Shown here piece by piece: positions 1 to 12,130 of a DNA stretch of 64,000 bases. Below the pieces are notes generated by a model. The model was not told the origin of the DNA, did no database searches, and worked only from the letters and a program-made list of their open reading frames with translations. The position numbers and the translations under genes are program-made. Source of the DNA: Amia ocellicauda (taxonomy: Eukaryota; Chordata; Actinopteri; Amiiformes; Amiidae); the NCBI RefSeq assembly GCF_036373705.1, contig NC_089863.1, forward strand, positions 4,175,444-4,239,443. The letters are read 5' to 3'. Within the stretch, counting starts at the first letter, position 1. The number at the start of each line of letters is the position of its first letter.

Positions 1-879
1 ATGTCCGGATTGTGGTGAGACGCCCCTCCCCCAGCCTAATTTTGTTCTGCCTCCTCTCTTGGCCTAAATCCTGGAATCTATGGTTAATAGAACATGCATT
101 ATGGAACTGGATGCTTGGATTCAGTTGCCTTTTAGTTGACTTGCCAATTTGTTGCTCACTGTTAATATGGTCCTGAATCCTGCTGTCCCTATTCTGTATG
201 TAGTGCACTTGCGTACAAGACTGCCCCTGTGGCCTTCAGGCTCCTCTCCCACAGCCTGGTCTCCACTGGGACTCCAGATGTGGCTCCTGGTTCAATCCCA
301 TCTGCCCAGAGCTGGGCATCTGTTGCTGTAGGCATATCCGCTCTCTGCCTCTCCTCAGGCATTGCTTTCCCTCCTGTTGCCCTTTCAAACTCTTGCTTTC
401 TGTTCTGCTCTCAGGCGCAGCGGTACACAATCCAGGTGGTGTACATGACTGCAGCAGGGGAGAGAGTGGAGATCCAGGTGTCTTGCCCCTACCACAAGCT
501 CCAGCCCCGGCAGGGTGAGGCCTGAGGCCTTTGTTGCTGTACTACCCTCCTCCTGCCCCTGTGCTTTTCCACTGAGGGATTGCTTGCTCGTTCCTTTCCC
601 ATCTCTCCTCTGTACTTGTGTTGGTGATGCTGCTCAATGTTGTCCTACTCTGTAGATTGCTCCTTCCTGTCACCCATATCTCCCTCTGTACTTGTTGTAA
701 TACTGCTTGAACCTCACTGCTCGTTTTCTCCCCCCAGGCTGCCCCCTTCCCAAGAGCCAGCAAGTCTCCTGTGGGCCCAAAAGGGTCCGAGCCGCCACCT
801 GCTTGGCCAGGGGCTGCTGGTTTTTTTTTTTTTTTTCCCCTCAACCAAGTGCCTGCTTCCTTAAACTGAACTAATTGTG

Positions 880-2390
880 CCTACCCTTCTGATCTCTTCC
901 CCTGCACCCAGGTGGTGGGCAAGACCACCATCTACCAGGGGAGCAAAATGGAGAGGCTGAAAAGAGTGCAGATGGTGAAGGGTACCCTGGATGGAGGCAG
1001 GGGGGTCCCGGACGTTGTGCGGCTGATAAAGGCGCAGGGGCTGGCCTATGTGGTCAAGAACATCCAGGCTGCTGGCAAGAAAGTGAGTTTCATGAATTGC
1101 TTTTATTTTGCCAGCAGCCTGAGACCATTCGGCCTCTGCGCCATGGATAACACCAGGCCGCACTCGTGGGATCCCCCGCCGTTCTACAGGGCGCTCCGAG
1201 CCTTTGCGCTTGAAGTAGGCCTCCATAAAGTCGTGCTGGCCTCCTGGGATTATAAGACCATCTGTAGTCAGATGAGATCTACCCAGGAGACCAGCCGGAT
1301 AGAAGATTTCCCTCCCGAAACCTGCCGGTTTATCTGGGCTAACGCTACGCACGTTTGCCTCACGAACACGCAGAAAGATGTCTCCTGGATGGCTGTGAGT
1401 CGGTGTCTCCCCACCCGAGTGTTCATGCACAGAAGGGGCATAGCTCCTTATGACACCTGCCCCTATAAGGGTTGCTTGGGGAAGGAGACGGAGGCTCACA
1501 TCTTTAGTGAGTGCCCCTCCGCCCACAGGGTCTGGCTCCTGTTTTCTCCGTTCCTCCACAGGTTCGCCGTTCCTGCGCGGGCGACCGCCCAGCAGATCCT
1601 ATACGGTCCAGCCAAGGGAATCTCTTCATCTACCTTGAGGTGCTGGTGGCGTGTCGTCTGCGCAGTGAAGCAGGCACTGTGGGAGGGACGGAACATCTGT
1701 TTGTTCAATAAGCAGGAGCTGGACCCGATCGTCATCGCGCGGAGGGGCATGGTGTTTGTAAGAGACTGTCAATCTGGAGGTCCATCAGAGGGGCAAGGAG
1801 GAAGCCTACAAGAACTGGCGCATACAAGATCTGGGGGAGCTCAGGATCCCATGATGGGACCCACCTCCGGGGACGGTTAGTTCCCCCTGCTGGAGCCCGA
1901 GTCCAAGATCTTTTAAAGATTTTAAGGATGATTGTTTTTTAAAAAAAAAAAAAAAAGATTTTAAATAACGAATCTTAATTGTTTTTAAAGATTTAGTTGT
2001 TTTTAATTCACATTGTTCAGGGTTTTTTTTTAAATTAGTTGTTATATTGTGTTGTCAAATACATTGACCGTTTTGGGTTTAATTTAAAATGCATTGGACT
2101 TTTTTTGTTTGTTTTTTATTTTTTCCTTTTTAATTGTTTTTTTAATTTGTTCAATGCATTTTCAGTTATTTTCAATGTATTTGACTCTTTTGTTGGTGTG
2201 CAATTTTTTGCTTTTATCACATTTGTTTTGTTGATTTGAGCACGTTTATTTTAAAGTTAATTGTTTTAGTTAAAATCACAAAGATTTTAAATTTTTTTTA
2301 AGTGATTTTAATCATAAGTATTAAAATTGGAATTGTTTTATTTTAAAGAAATGTAAAATACTCAACCTAATAAACAGTATTTTACCTGGC
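880..2390 (+). mobile_element. Tx1-type LINE fragment, ORF2 C-terminus and AT-rich 3' end
   Basis: An open frame from 912 to 1880 encodes the region downstream of reverse transcriptase in Tx1/L1-like LINEs: a GGRGVPDVVR motif, a tryptophan-rich stretch, then a Cys/His zinc-knuckle-like segment (CPYKGC...EAHIFSECPSAHRVW, about residues 180-210). It is followed by about 480 bases of T/A-rich sequence. The reverse transcriptase and endonuclease are absent, so this is a 5'-truncated copy. It lies between the trefoil and late ZP-N exons of the ZP gene, in the same orientation. The 5' boundary is approximate. Confidence 0.75.
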
Positions 2391-4323
2391 AGAGGTGATG
2401 GCCCTGGCACGACGGAACAGCCTGAAGTATGGTGTGATCACCAGAGATGGCCCCTTTAGGTAAGGCTGCAGCATCTATATCTGCATAGATGGGACTTGGC
2501 ATTAGCCTGCTCTACACCATTCTCATTTCAGAACTGAAATGAATACTTGACATGGCCACAAGAGGGCACATGGTCTTTGACACATAGTGACACAGATGGC
2601 AGACTAACCCAACTGTGTGAGAGGCATGGTCAGTGTTGGTCAGTACTAATGGGCAATGCTAGTTCTCAGCTGTACAATACAAGGGAACCGTGCAGATGGG
2701 TGAACAGTAGATGGGGACCCGTTTTCCGGCTTGGTCTAACTTCTGTCCTGTGTGCAGATTGCTGGTTGAGTGTTGCTGTACAGAGGATAACCTGATCAGC
2801 ACTGGTTACCTGGTAAAGAGCCCCAACCTGCCCAGCACTATCATGTCCCCTGGGATGTTTGGTGTGCAGCTCAGAATAGCTACTGGTAAGTGCCCAGTTA
2901 GTCACGCCTCCTTGGCAGAGGAAACGTCAATGCGCACGCCTACTGAACGCATCCTTAAAGGAAAGGGGCAAAACCACAAACTGAGGCCTGCCCTTGATCT
3001 CCTTCTCAGACGACGCCTACAGCCGCTTCTACCCTCAGTACCACAGACCGCTGCGGCTGCTCCTGGGTCGCCCCATGTATCTGGAGGTGCGGTTGCTGAG
3101 CTCATCAGACCCCAACCTGCTGCTGCTGGTGCACTACTGTGTTGCCTACCCCATTTCTCTGGCCAGGCCATCTGGGTGCTGCTGTATGAAGGGTGAGTGC
3201 TCCCTGGGGGGCAGTTCATCCCAGTCTCATACCTGACCCTCTGGGAGCGTTGACCTAACCCTCCCCCCTTTCTGCAGCTGCCCCAACCCTCTGGACTACG
3301 GCCATACGTCCACCCTGCACATCAACAACCAGCTGCCCCTGCCTAGGCAGCACCGCCGCTTCCACATCACCACCTTCCAGTTCATGGATCACACAATGCA
3401 GGCATACCTGGATGAGGAGGTGGGTGAGGGGAAGGAGCTGGATGGGAGAAGAGGGTGGGAGTTGACTGCTTAAACCTCTGCTCTTCCTTCAGATCTACTT
3501 CATGTGCTCCACTGAGGTGTGCTCTCCGGCCATGAAGACCTGTGTGGAGGGCTGCTTTGATGGGTGCAGTGAGTTGGCCTGACCTTTCACTCCTTGACCT
3601 GCAGCTGGGGGAGGGTTGCTTCTTGTTGATGCCATGTCTTAAGGGGGCCAGCAGGTGGCAAGTGTAGTGTGGTCTGGCTGGAGATATGGCAGTGGGGAAG
3701 GGTTTAATCTCTGCTGTGTGGTAATGGGTCTACAGTGTACACCTCTTCATGGGAAATGCTTCAGGTCAATGAGCATGCAGAAGGCAGACCTGTGTCTCTC
3801 TCTCTCTGCAGAGATCCCAGTGGTACCAGACCCCAACACAGATGCCCGCTGTCTCTGGACGCGCTGTCCAGGAAGCAAGGCCAAGAGATCTGTGGGGTTG
3901 ACCGTACAGTGACCAGTGCCTTGGGTGAGTGCTGATCACTGGTTGCCAGCCCTGGTCCTGTGGGGCTGCACTGTCCTCTCCATTGCCTGTGCCCTCTTCT
4001 GTTCTGCTGGAGATGGCCATCTGCTTCAAATGGAAGCAGTCTGGGCCTGATGAAGGTCCTGGAGCGTGGTGCAACTAACCTGTGGCCCCTTGGCTAGGGC
4101 TGAGAACCACAGACCTTGACTGCCCCCTGCAGGCCTTCACATGCAATGCCTTGGTACCAGCACCCAGCTGATTAAATCTATCCCACTCGTTGACTTGATA
4201 TGGCTAGTAATGTCTCCCCTTCTCTCTCAGGGCTGTGCAGGACCCTGTGGGTGTCCCTGCTCTCCACCCTCCTGCAGGCTTTGTGCTGTGGTCTCTGTAA
4301 TGGCTGACCCCTGCTGTTGACTG

Positions 4324-4329
4324 AATAAA
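4324..4329 (+). terminator. Polyadenylation signal of the ZP gene
   Basis: AATAAA occurs 18 bases after the TGA of the last exon. A stop-to-signal distance this short is common in fish ZP genes. Confidence 0.6.
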
Positions 4330-4345
4330 GTGCTAGTTGAAATGA

Positions 4346-6029
4346 CCCGGTCTGTCCAGCTGTCTTGACTCTCTTCTCTGAAGCCTGGCTGCCATCTGCA
4401 GTGTGAGGGTTTTAAAGCACTTCTGCAGGGCAGAGGCTGCTGTAGTGGGGGCAGTGCTTTACTTGACCTCTGACCTGGAAGGGCTTCTCTGCATGTGGCT
4501 GTAGAGCACTGACTGCATCTATGGGTGTGAGGTTAATGAGCTCCAGCTGAATTGGACTGGTTAACCGGGTGCCCTTGCCAGTGTAGTTGTCCTGTGCTCC
4601 TCCAGCTGGCAGTTATGATGGGGAGCAGGGTCACAATGCAATGGCACAAGTCTTGGCTGGATGTGCTTCTTAAAACTTGGCTTGTAAGCTACAACTGAAG
4701 CAAATTTACAAGGAATTACTCAATTTATCATAACAATCCAGCAAAAATGTACCAACATATGTGCTAGTGTTTTTATATTCACACTACCACAATAGACCAC
4801 TCGCCTTGCTCCCAACAGTGCTTCAATAGGGACATATCGGTGCAAGAGGTAATGGTATTAGTGAACAAAATAGGGTCCCCTTAATATGCACAAATAAAGA
4901 AAATGCCTGATTCTGACCTGTCAAATAGGACAAGGTGGGGGGCTGGAGGTGTGAACAAGTGTTTGTGAACTCTGATCTTCCATGCAAGAAACTAATATCT
5001 GAACAAGTTATGAGTGTAAAATTCAATCCTTGGATCCTCATGTAACATTGTATGCACTGCAATTAATGTTCAAATAGGGTTAGAGCTTAAGGGGGGGGTT
5101 CCCTAATCCTGGGGAGGAGGGGTGTTGCCAAAAAAAAAAAAAAAAGTGACATCCTTCCAGAAAAGATTATGGGTATAAATATGTTAATACATTTCTCTTT
5201 TCAAATGACAACCATTGCACTGTTTCTGTGAAGACATTGGGATTTTCAATTCAATGTTTTATCTAGTTACCAGTTGTCTAACCTCTGCTAGAGCTAGCTG
5301 AACAAGCATGCAGAGATATCACGGCTGCATTTCTTATTCAATGTAGTGTAATTTCCTGAATCTGACCATTATTTTTTATTTGTTTTTAATGTTACTAGGT
5401 CTCACAGTGATAAAATAAGGAAGATATGGTTTAGGCAACAATAACTAAAAAGTTGGTAAAAAAAATTTGTGCGGAGTGCAAACCGATGACCTGCAAATAG
5501 GCTTAGTGTTTAATTGTGTTAGCATTCTTTTCTCTTCAATCATAATGCAGAGCAATTAATAACTTGCATAATTTAATTCAGAGCAATGAAGTTTGCTCCA
5601 TGTAACTGTTTTTCAGAGTAATTTTAGCATAGCTACCTACAATTGTACTTAAGCGTATTGCTGCTACCCAAAAAATAAATGTACAAAAAAAGAAAAATGT
5701 TGGGGGCATGTTGCTGCCAGAAGATTTTTTTTTTTTTGGGGGGGGGTGTTGGTGTTACCATGAAAAAAAAAAAAAAAAATTGTCCAAGACCGTTTGTAGT
5801 TCTTATGGGTAACCTCACAATACACAGCAATGTATAGGAACTGAAACTATATTCCTCCTGCAAATCATTCTAAAAATGTGTCTCTAGTTAAAAGCCTGAT
5901 ATATTTCATTGTGTTGTTGTGATGTGATAAAACAAAATGCTGCCACAACATATACTAATTAGAAACATGTACCAGACAAAATGCTAATAGCAAGTGTAGC
6001 CAGAGTTCCCTGTTCAGGATTCAAACCAT
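4346..6029. other. AT-rich intergenic DNA, no gene seen
   Basis: No exon-like frame with splice sites was found. There are short homopolymer runs (A at about 5131-5145 and 5764-5779, T near 5726) and no recognisable transposon ends. Confidence 0.5.
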
Positions 6030-6592
6030 ACACTACCTTTCCGCCTCTCTGCCTACGCTGATGACGTGGTGGCCAGGGGGATGTGGACAGACTCAGCACC
6101 TCGCTCTCGGACTTTAACAGACTCTCTTCGGACAAAGTGAACTGGTCCAAGGGCACAGCGTTGCTGCTGGGGGAGTGGGGGGTGCAGGGAGGCCCGTGAC
6201 TCCTAGGGGGATTACAATGGTGCAGAGGTGGTTTCAAGTACTTGGGGGTGCACCTGGGGGATCAGGACATGGAGCAGAGGAACTGGGAGGGGGTGCTGGA
6301 GGGGCTGCGGTGGAGGCTGGGGCGATGACGCTGGCTGCTGCCTCAGCTGTCTTACAGGGGTCGGGCTCTCATCAACAACCTGGCAGCATCGACACTGTGG
6401 CACCGGCTGGCCTGCCTGGAGCCGCTGGCGGGGCTGCTATCCATCCTGCAGAGGGAGCTGTTGGGCTTTTTCTGGACTGGGCTGCACTGGCTGCAATGGG
6501 GGTACTATACCTGCCCCGTGAGGAGGGGGGGGCAGGGGCTGGTGGATGTGGAGAGCAGTTCCTGCAGAAGCTGCTCTACGGGCCGAGCATGT
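6030..6592 (+). mobile_element. Tx1-type LINE fragment (end of reverse transcriptase)
   Basis: The forward strand encodes LSAYADDVV, the catalytic box of a non-LTR reverse transcriptase, then after a frame break YLGVHLGD and a tryptophan-rich tail ending in the GGQGLVDVE motif. Frames change at least twice, so it is a dead fragment. It stops abruptly at about 6592, where an oppositely oriented CR1 begins. The GG.G.(V/P)DV motif overlaps the one in the 912-1880 fragment, so the two are separate insertions. Confidence 0.7.
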
Positions 6593-8110
6593 AATACCTT
6601 GCACTTTTCCACATTGAATTTCATCTGAATATTATGTAAGTCCCTCTGAATAGCCTGTGCTGCCAAGATTGTATCTGCTGAGCCGCCTATTTTAGTATCA
6701 TCTGCAAATTTGACAAGTTTGCTAACTATCCCAGAGTTTAGATCATTAATATAGATTAGAAAAAGCACAGGCCCTAGTACTGATACCTGTGGAACTCCAC
6801 TAACAACCTCACTCCAGTTAGAAGCGACTCCTCTAATCGACACCCTCTGTTTCCTAGACATCAACCAGTTCATAATCCATCTACTTACATTACCCTGAAT
6901 GCCTACAGCTTCCAATTTGAGGATCAGTCTTTGGTCTGGAAACTTATCAAAAGCTTTCTGAAAATCTAAGTATATCATATCATATGCATTCTTGTGGATT
7001 GGTATGACATTTGCTGTCTTCCAGTCAGTTGGCACATCCCCTGTTCTAAGTGTCATTTGGAATATTTGAGTTAGTGGCCTAAAAATATTTTCCCTAATTT
7101 CTTGAAATACTGTTGGAAATATCCCATCTGGCCCAGGTGATTTGTTTGTTTTTAATTCTGCTAGTCCCTTTAGTACCTCCTCCTCATTTATCCTGATCTG
7201 TCTTAGAGTTTGACTGGACTGATTGTTAACCTGTGGCATGTTATCATTTATTTATTTTTATTTTTATTTTTTGTAAAAACCTCTGTGAAATACTCATTGA
7301 GAACATTTGCCACATATTGTTAGTTTTCCAAGATTTCTATTTTTGCCCTTTATCTGTTTCACTTCCTCCCATATTGTCCTCTTGCTGTTGCAATATTGAA
7401 AAAAGCTCTTTGCATTGGTTTTAGCTCCAAGAGCTGTTTCTTTCTATTTCCCTCTTTGCTTTCTTGATCCGTTTCTTAAGATCTCTTTGAAGCTCAACAT
7501 ATTCTATGTATTTTGTTTAATCTCTATCCCTTTTGCATGCGCTATACAACATTTTCTTTCTCTTGATATTTTTTTGCATACTTCTATGAAACCGTGTTTT
7601 TTGGTCCTCAATTTGCTAAGTTTTGGTACAAATTGCTCCTGAGCCTCTAGCATATTCTTAAAATATACCCATCCATTTTCAACTGACGCTGTATCCAATG
7701 TGCTCCAGTCTACCTCTTCTAAGTGCCACCTCATACCTTCAAGGTTTGCTTTTCTAAAATTGTAGAGCATTGTTTTAGACTTGGTCCTTGTTTCTTGAAA
7801 GAATGCCTCAAAGCTAACCATATCGTGATCACAGTTTGCCAATGGTTCTCTAACTTGTGTCCCTCTGACTCTATCTTGGTCATTGGAAGAGATCAAGTCA
7901 ATGCATGTGCGCTCTCTGGTTGGTTCCCTGACAAATTGAGTTAGAAAGCAGTCATTTACCATCTCAACCATCTCTATTTGTGCCTCTGTAGTCCCAACTG
8001 GGCTTTCCCAGTCTATGTTTGGGAAATTGAAACCCCCCATTATAACAGTCACATCCTTGCTGCATGCAGTCCTGATTACACTGTACAAGGCAACATCTTG
8101 CTGAATATCT
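6592..8110 (-). mobile_element. CR1-family LINE, endonuclease and reverse transcriptase fragments
   Basis: The minus strand at 8088-7504 encodes an apurinic-endonuclease segment (GGFNFPNIDWES, PTRERTCIDLI, CDHDMVSFE), and at 7239-6590 reverse transcriptase motifs (NKSPGPDGI, LDFQKAFDK, GVPQVSVLGP, KFADDTKIGG). These motifs are typical of CR1. A T-rich, frame-broken stretch joins the halves. The canonical Q-G-S of the GVPQGS box reads Q-V-S here, a likely inactivating change. Both element ends are truncated. Confidence 0.8.
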
Positions 8111-8118
8111 GAGTTGGG

Positions 8119-8480
8119 TGAGTATTGATTTTACTTGCTTGCAACACGTTAACCATAAGCACCTTACTCACAAGAAACAGTGCACAGTGATGAGTGCATG
8201 TTTACTTAAATTTTTATTGTATTCAGAAAAAGTGTTGGAAAGAGCGAATCGGTGTAAACCCCTTGATGAATATCTTGGTGTCCAGTAACATTCAAAAAGA
8301 CAACTAGACAAAGTAGTAAATACTAAAGACACTGGAACACAGTAACCTTGACATTTGGGTTAACTATAATAAAAAATACTCCCTTCTACGGTTCAGCATT
8401 TGTGTCAATCTTATATATTTTTCAGTAGGCTATATGATAGTAATAATAATAATGGTTCAATTGCAACGAACTTGCAGAGT
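8119..8480 (-). repeat. Dispersed repeat, copy 1 (hAT-like, non-coding)
   Basis: The reverse complement of about 8250-8480 matches 46185-46430 (shared blocks include AACATTTGGGTTAACTATAA). The part around 8124-8180 matches, reversed, 14320-14380. No open frame is present. The family is not identified with certainty; hAT-like is inferred only from the end sequence of the 46-kb copy. Confidence 0.55.
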
Positions 8481-9680
8481 TAGCACAGACCCATGTACTA
8501 AATATGAGATCATCTCTAGTCGACTACTTTCAGTGCGGTGGACAGTACAGTATTCAATCATTGTCCGTTTCTATTAACAAGAGAAACGTGGTGAACCTTA
8601 AAAAAATTATTAAAATCTATTTCAAAATCAAAGAATTTAACTTTGTTTTCGAATGGTCAAATCAATAAGCTTTAATGTGAAGTTGCTAAGGGAACAGTAC
8701 TTTAATGTGCTGCTAATGTTGTGTTTTTGAAGTGATTCCTATGTAGACCTTTCTCCTGAACTATACTGAGGAATGTTGTTCAATGCACACATGACTGTGA
8801 TAGTTTTAATATGGAATTTCCTATTGTGACTTTTTATTTGATCAGGTTAATTGAAGTTATTCTTAAAAAAGTGGATTACGAAATAATGTCTAGAACAGTA
8901 CAAGGATTGAATGGACGCCTTTAAAATCTCTAAAAAGTATTGTGGTTTAAGTATTTCTACAGTTTGTTTACAACTGATATTGATCTTTTAAATCAGGCTA
9001 GTTTTATAATATTTTGTTCACTGTACATTGTAAGCACCACTTCAAAACCTTTTCAGTTGGTATATAAAACACGGATAACAGTGATAAAGAAAAACAAACT
9101 TTTGTCTTATCAATACAAAAAATGTCTCGCTGTAATTGATTAATGCCAAAAGTTGCCAAATCTCACATTTCTCAAAATTTCTCCTATATGGCCATATTAT
9201 GACAATTGTACATCAATGTGTCATCTTTTTTTAATGTGTTACTGCTTAAATTAGGAGAAAATAATTTACTTACTTCTATTTTACCGTAACAGTAAATACT
9301 AAATCTAAAATTCACATTCCCTTCTTTTTGTGCAAGTTCAACATCTTTAGTATAATTACTGTACTAACAGTTGGTAGCCATGTCTTTTGCACTGATAAGA
9401 GAAATGTTATGGCCAAAAATATTACCCTTTTCTGTTCTCACAGCCTCTATAAAATACCTGTCAATGAAGCAGAGTTTTCTGTCAGATGTTGCTGCATGAA
9501 GCCATAGGATTCGTTGTAAGAAAGTTGTGGGAAAAATCTAAAACATTTATTTACAGTTTATCTTTCCCTGAAAAATATGAGGAAAATCTATTATTTGTAA
9601 GAATGGGGGATGTGCATACAGAGATGCATTGTAGTGAATGTTATTGCTTTCTGGTTTTTCACCCACCCTTGATTTGATTT
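8481..9680. other. AT-rich intergenic DNA, no gene seen
   Basis: No coding frame with splice sites, no tandem array and no transposon ends could be recognised. Confidence 0.45.
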
Positions 9681-9686
9681 CTTAGC

Positions 9687-9860
9687 AGACACCCTTACCC
9701 TTATTACATTATTTTTTTTCATTTATACAGCTGGGCATTTACTGGAACATTCTAGGTACAGTATCTTGCTCAAGGGTACAAGAGCAGCAGGAGAACTGAA
9801 CACACAACCCTCCACCCCAGAGTCCAGAGCCCTGACCACTACTCCACACTGCTACCATTA
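9687..9860 (-). mobile_element. SINE-like / LINE-tail repeat with tRNA B-box-like segment
   Basis: Begins with TTAGCAGACACCCTTA and continues through ATACAGCTGGGCATTTACTG and TTGCTCAAGGGTACAAGAGC to a segment whose reverse complement resembles a tRNA promoter (…GGTTGTGTGTTCAG…). This layout is common to fish tRNA-type SINE and LINE tails. There is no coding capacity. Confidence 0.55.
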
Positions 9861-10093
9861 ATTACCTAAAGCCTTAATCAAACTAATACTTTGCTTGATT
9901 TGACTTTTGAAATTTAAATTAAAACAAGTTGGGGACTTTTGATACCTAATATACTTTAAAATGCTTTACAATTCTTAATAAGTGCTGATTATGCCAATTA
10001 TTAGTTCAATGAAATACCAAAAACTAGGAAACACTGATTCCCCAGGACCAGGATTTTATAAAGTTCAATCCTTTATAAGTATATTGTATTATT

Positions 10094-10125
<32 letters not shown>

Positions 10126-12130
10126 AATAATAATAGATCATCTAATGCTTTTATCAAAGCTGACAAAAGATAAACATTTAAAAGACTCTGGAAAATCAAC
10201 AATTAAGTTGCAGAAGAAATATCTTGCTTGGCTTGAATAACACTCTTTGTTCTGAAGTACATTACTGTGGAAACTTTCGGATTTCTTTAATTCAAAAATG
10301 TATTTACCAGATTTCTATACACTCTACAAAATAATGGTTCTGCAGTGAACTGATTGGTTCTTTAAAAAACCCTGCAGTTCAAAAGCAAAAACAAAAGTTC
10401 TTTATGGAACTTTTAGGTTCTAAAACTAGGATCAGTTCTTCTCAGCAATTTATATGCACCACACATATTATATATATTAAACTTAACAAGTGATAGTGTT
10501 AATGGGATTGTTAATTATTATTTTAGCATTATAAATCACAATTTGACATCCACCTTTTTATTAGGCTACTTTTCAGGAAAAATTTAGGCTTTTTAATATA
10601 ACGGTGTAGCAGAAAATTGAAAATGTTAGGAATCTTGCACACCATACACACAATTAACACGCACAGGTTTGTTTATTTTATTGCAAAGCAAAACCAAGGA
10701 CGCTATAGTGGTTTCACTGGCACACATGTGGAACACCACACATCTTGTTTAGCATTTAACGCATTATTGATGGGTCTTTCCTCCTTTTAAGTGATATCTG
10801 TGGGTTTGTAGCAGTTTAAAAGGGAACTCCACCAAAAATCCATATTTACACAGGGTGTTATATAAGTTGAAACATATTCTGTGCAGTGAGTTTTTCATGT
10901 CCAGCTCATTCTATTTACCAGAAATCAGAGACTGAAAGATATGCTGTGACGTCACAGGGGTGCTAACTGTGGAGCTGCTTTGCTGGAAGTCAATGGAGAA
11001 AATCAGAAAAGTCACGAACATCATTAAAAATGAACATTGTATGCACGTTCAATGGTCCCATCACCCTATTTGTCCAAAAGATCCATCGGTTTGTAGCCAT
11101 AAAAAGTTCAGTCACATTTTCTGGTTTTGCCATGTTAAAAACCCAGAGGAGTGACCAATGACCAGTTACTACTGAAAAAGGCTGACCCTCCAAATAGTAA
11201 TGCCATCTTTCTAGAAGCCAGACATTCTAGAGCAAAACATTCTGGTTCCATAGTGGAATAATTCCATTCAGGGCTTGTCAGGCTTGGAGTCTCGGATGCT
11301 GGTCCACTTCAGTACAACATATTTATTAAAGTTTCAAATAAAGAAAAGCTCCACTTGAATTTATTGTAGTTGCCGTTCATTCACTATGGTGTCCTCCATG
11401 TTTATCACCTTCAGCCATGAACTGACAATTAACATACTAAAACAATAAGAATCAAATTTGACCAAGTATAACCACATTTCTTTGGTTTACTATTTTGTTT
11501 CAGTTTAAACTAACAGCAGTTAGAAAAAAAAATAAGATATGTAATTGACAATTCACGTCTTGTTCTAGGATCCATCTCGCTTTTCATTATAGCACGTTAG
11601 CTACACGTATCCCCTATAGCTCGATAGTGTTCAGTACGCCATGTTGCCTAACAAATACATACGCTGTGCTTATGTTTATTACCAATATATAAATATAGCA
11701 CGCCAGAAACAGCGTTAACAACGTCACTTGTAATATTTATATATTCATTGTCCGACTAGATTGTAACAATGCTAAGCAAACTCCTAAAACAGCCGTTTTT
11801 ATTTCAGTAGTGATGGGGGAAACGAACATTTCCGAAGCATTGACCCATTTGAAGCGATTGTACCGAAAAAAGGTTCCCTGCTTCGAAGCGCAGATAGTCT
11901 CTCCATAGTGGCATCTGCTGGTCAATATATGGTATTGCAACTGTGTCGAGTAATTCGAAATGCAGCAGTATACAGTCAATATACAAATGAACCCATCGGC
12001 ATCTGTGATCTGTAGTTATGTGATTATGTGAAAATAATGTGTCGATGTCTCCACAAATATGCGGTCATAAATAGTGCTTTGTCACCAAGGTATAAGTAAC
12101 ATTATGTAATAGTTTAGCTCTGTGATTAAT
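9861..12130. other. Intergenic DNA with a (CAA)n tract, no gene seen
   Basis: A (CAA)n microsatellite lies at about 10094-10125. The stretch 10815-11210 has the look of an old non-autonomous repeat but no clear ends. From about 11805 the sequence TAGTGATGGG…CGAA resembles a hAT-type terminus that may pair with material beyond the Tc1 at 12131; this was not resolved. Confidence 0.4.

Larger units (their letters stand above)
415..4345 (+). pseudogene. ZP-domain egg-coat glycoprotein gene (ZP1/ZP4-like), 3' part, disrupted
   Basis: Zona pellucida family; ZP1/ZP4-type proteins carry a trefoil followed by a ZP module and polymerise in the egg envelope. Recognisable exons: 415-514; 738 onward (trefoil, Cys pattern GCPLPKSQQVSCG...CLARGCW); 2393-2459 (ends VITRDGPFR, end of ZP-N); 2758-2885; 3010-3192 (RFYPQYHRPLRLLLGRP, ZP-C); 3278-3419; 3493-3568; an exon from 3813; last exon from about 4231. 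A furin-like KAKR lies near 3890 and a short hydrophobic tail precedes AATAAA. Breaks: a 16-T run at 821-836 shifts the trefoil frame; exon 3010-3192 is one base off the phase its neighbours require; the frame holding KAKR stops at once, while the hydrophobic tail is in another frame; the first half of ZP-N is missing where a LINE sits. An earlier exon may end at base 14 (gtgaga donor). Family identity is firm; calling it dead rather than mis-assembled is inference. Confidence 0.7.

Noticed and set aside
7504-8088. Host nuclease-like gene
   Set aside because: The motifs are the endonuclease domain of a CR1 LINE directly upstream of its reverse transcriptase.
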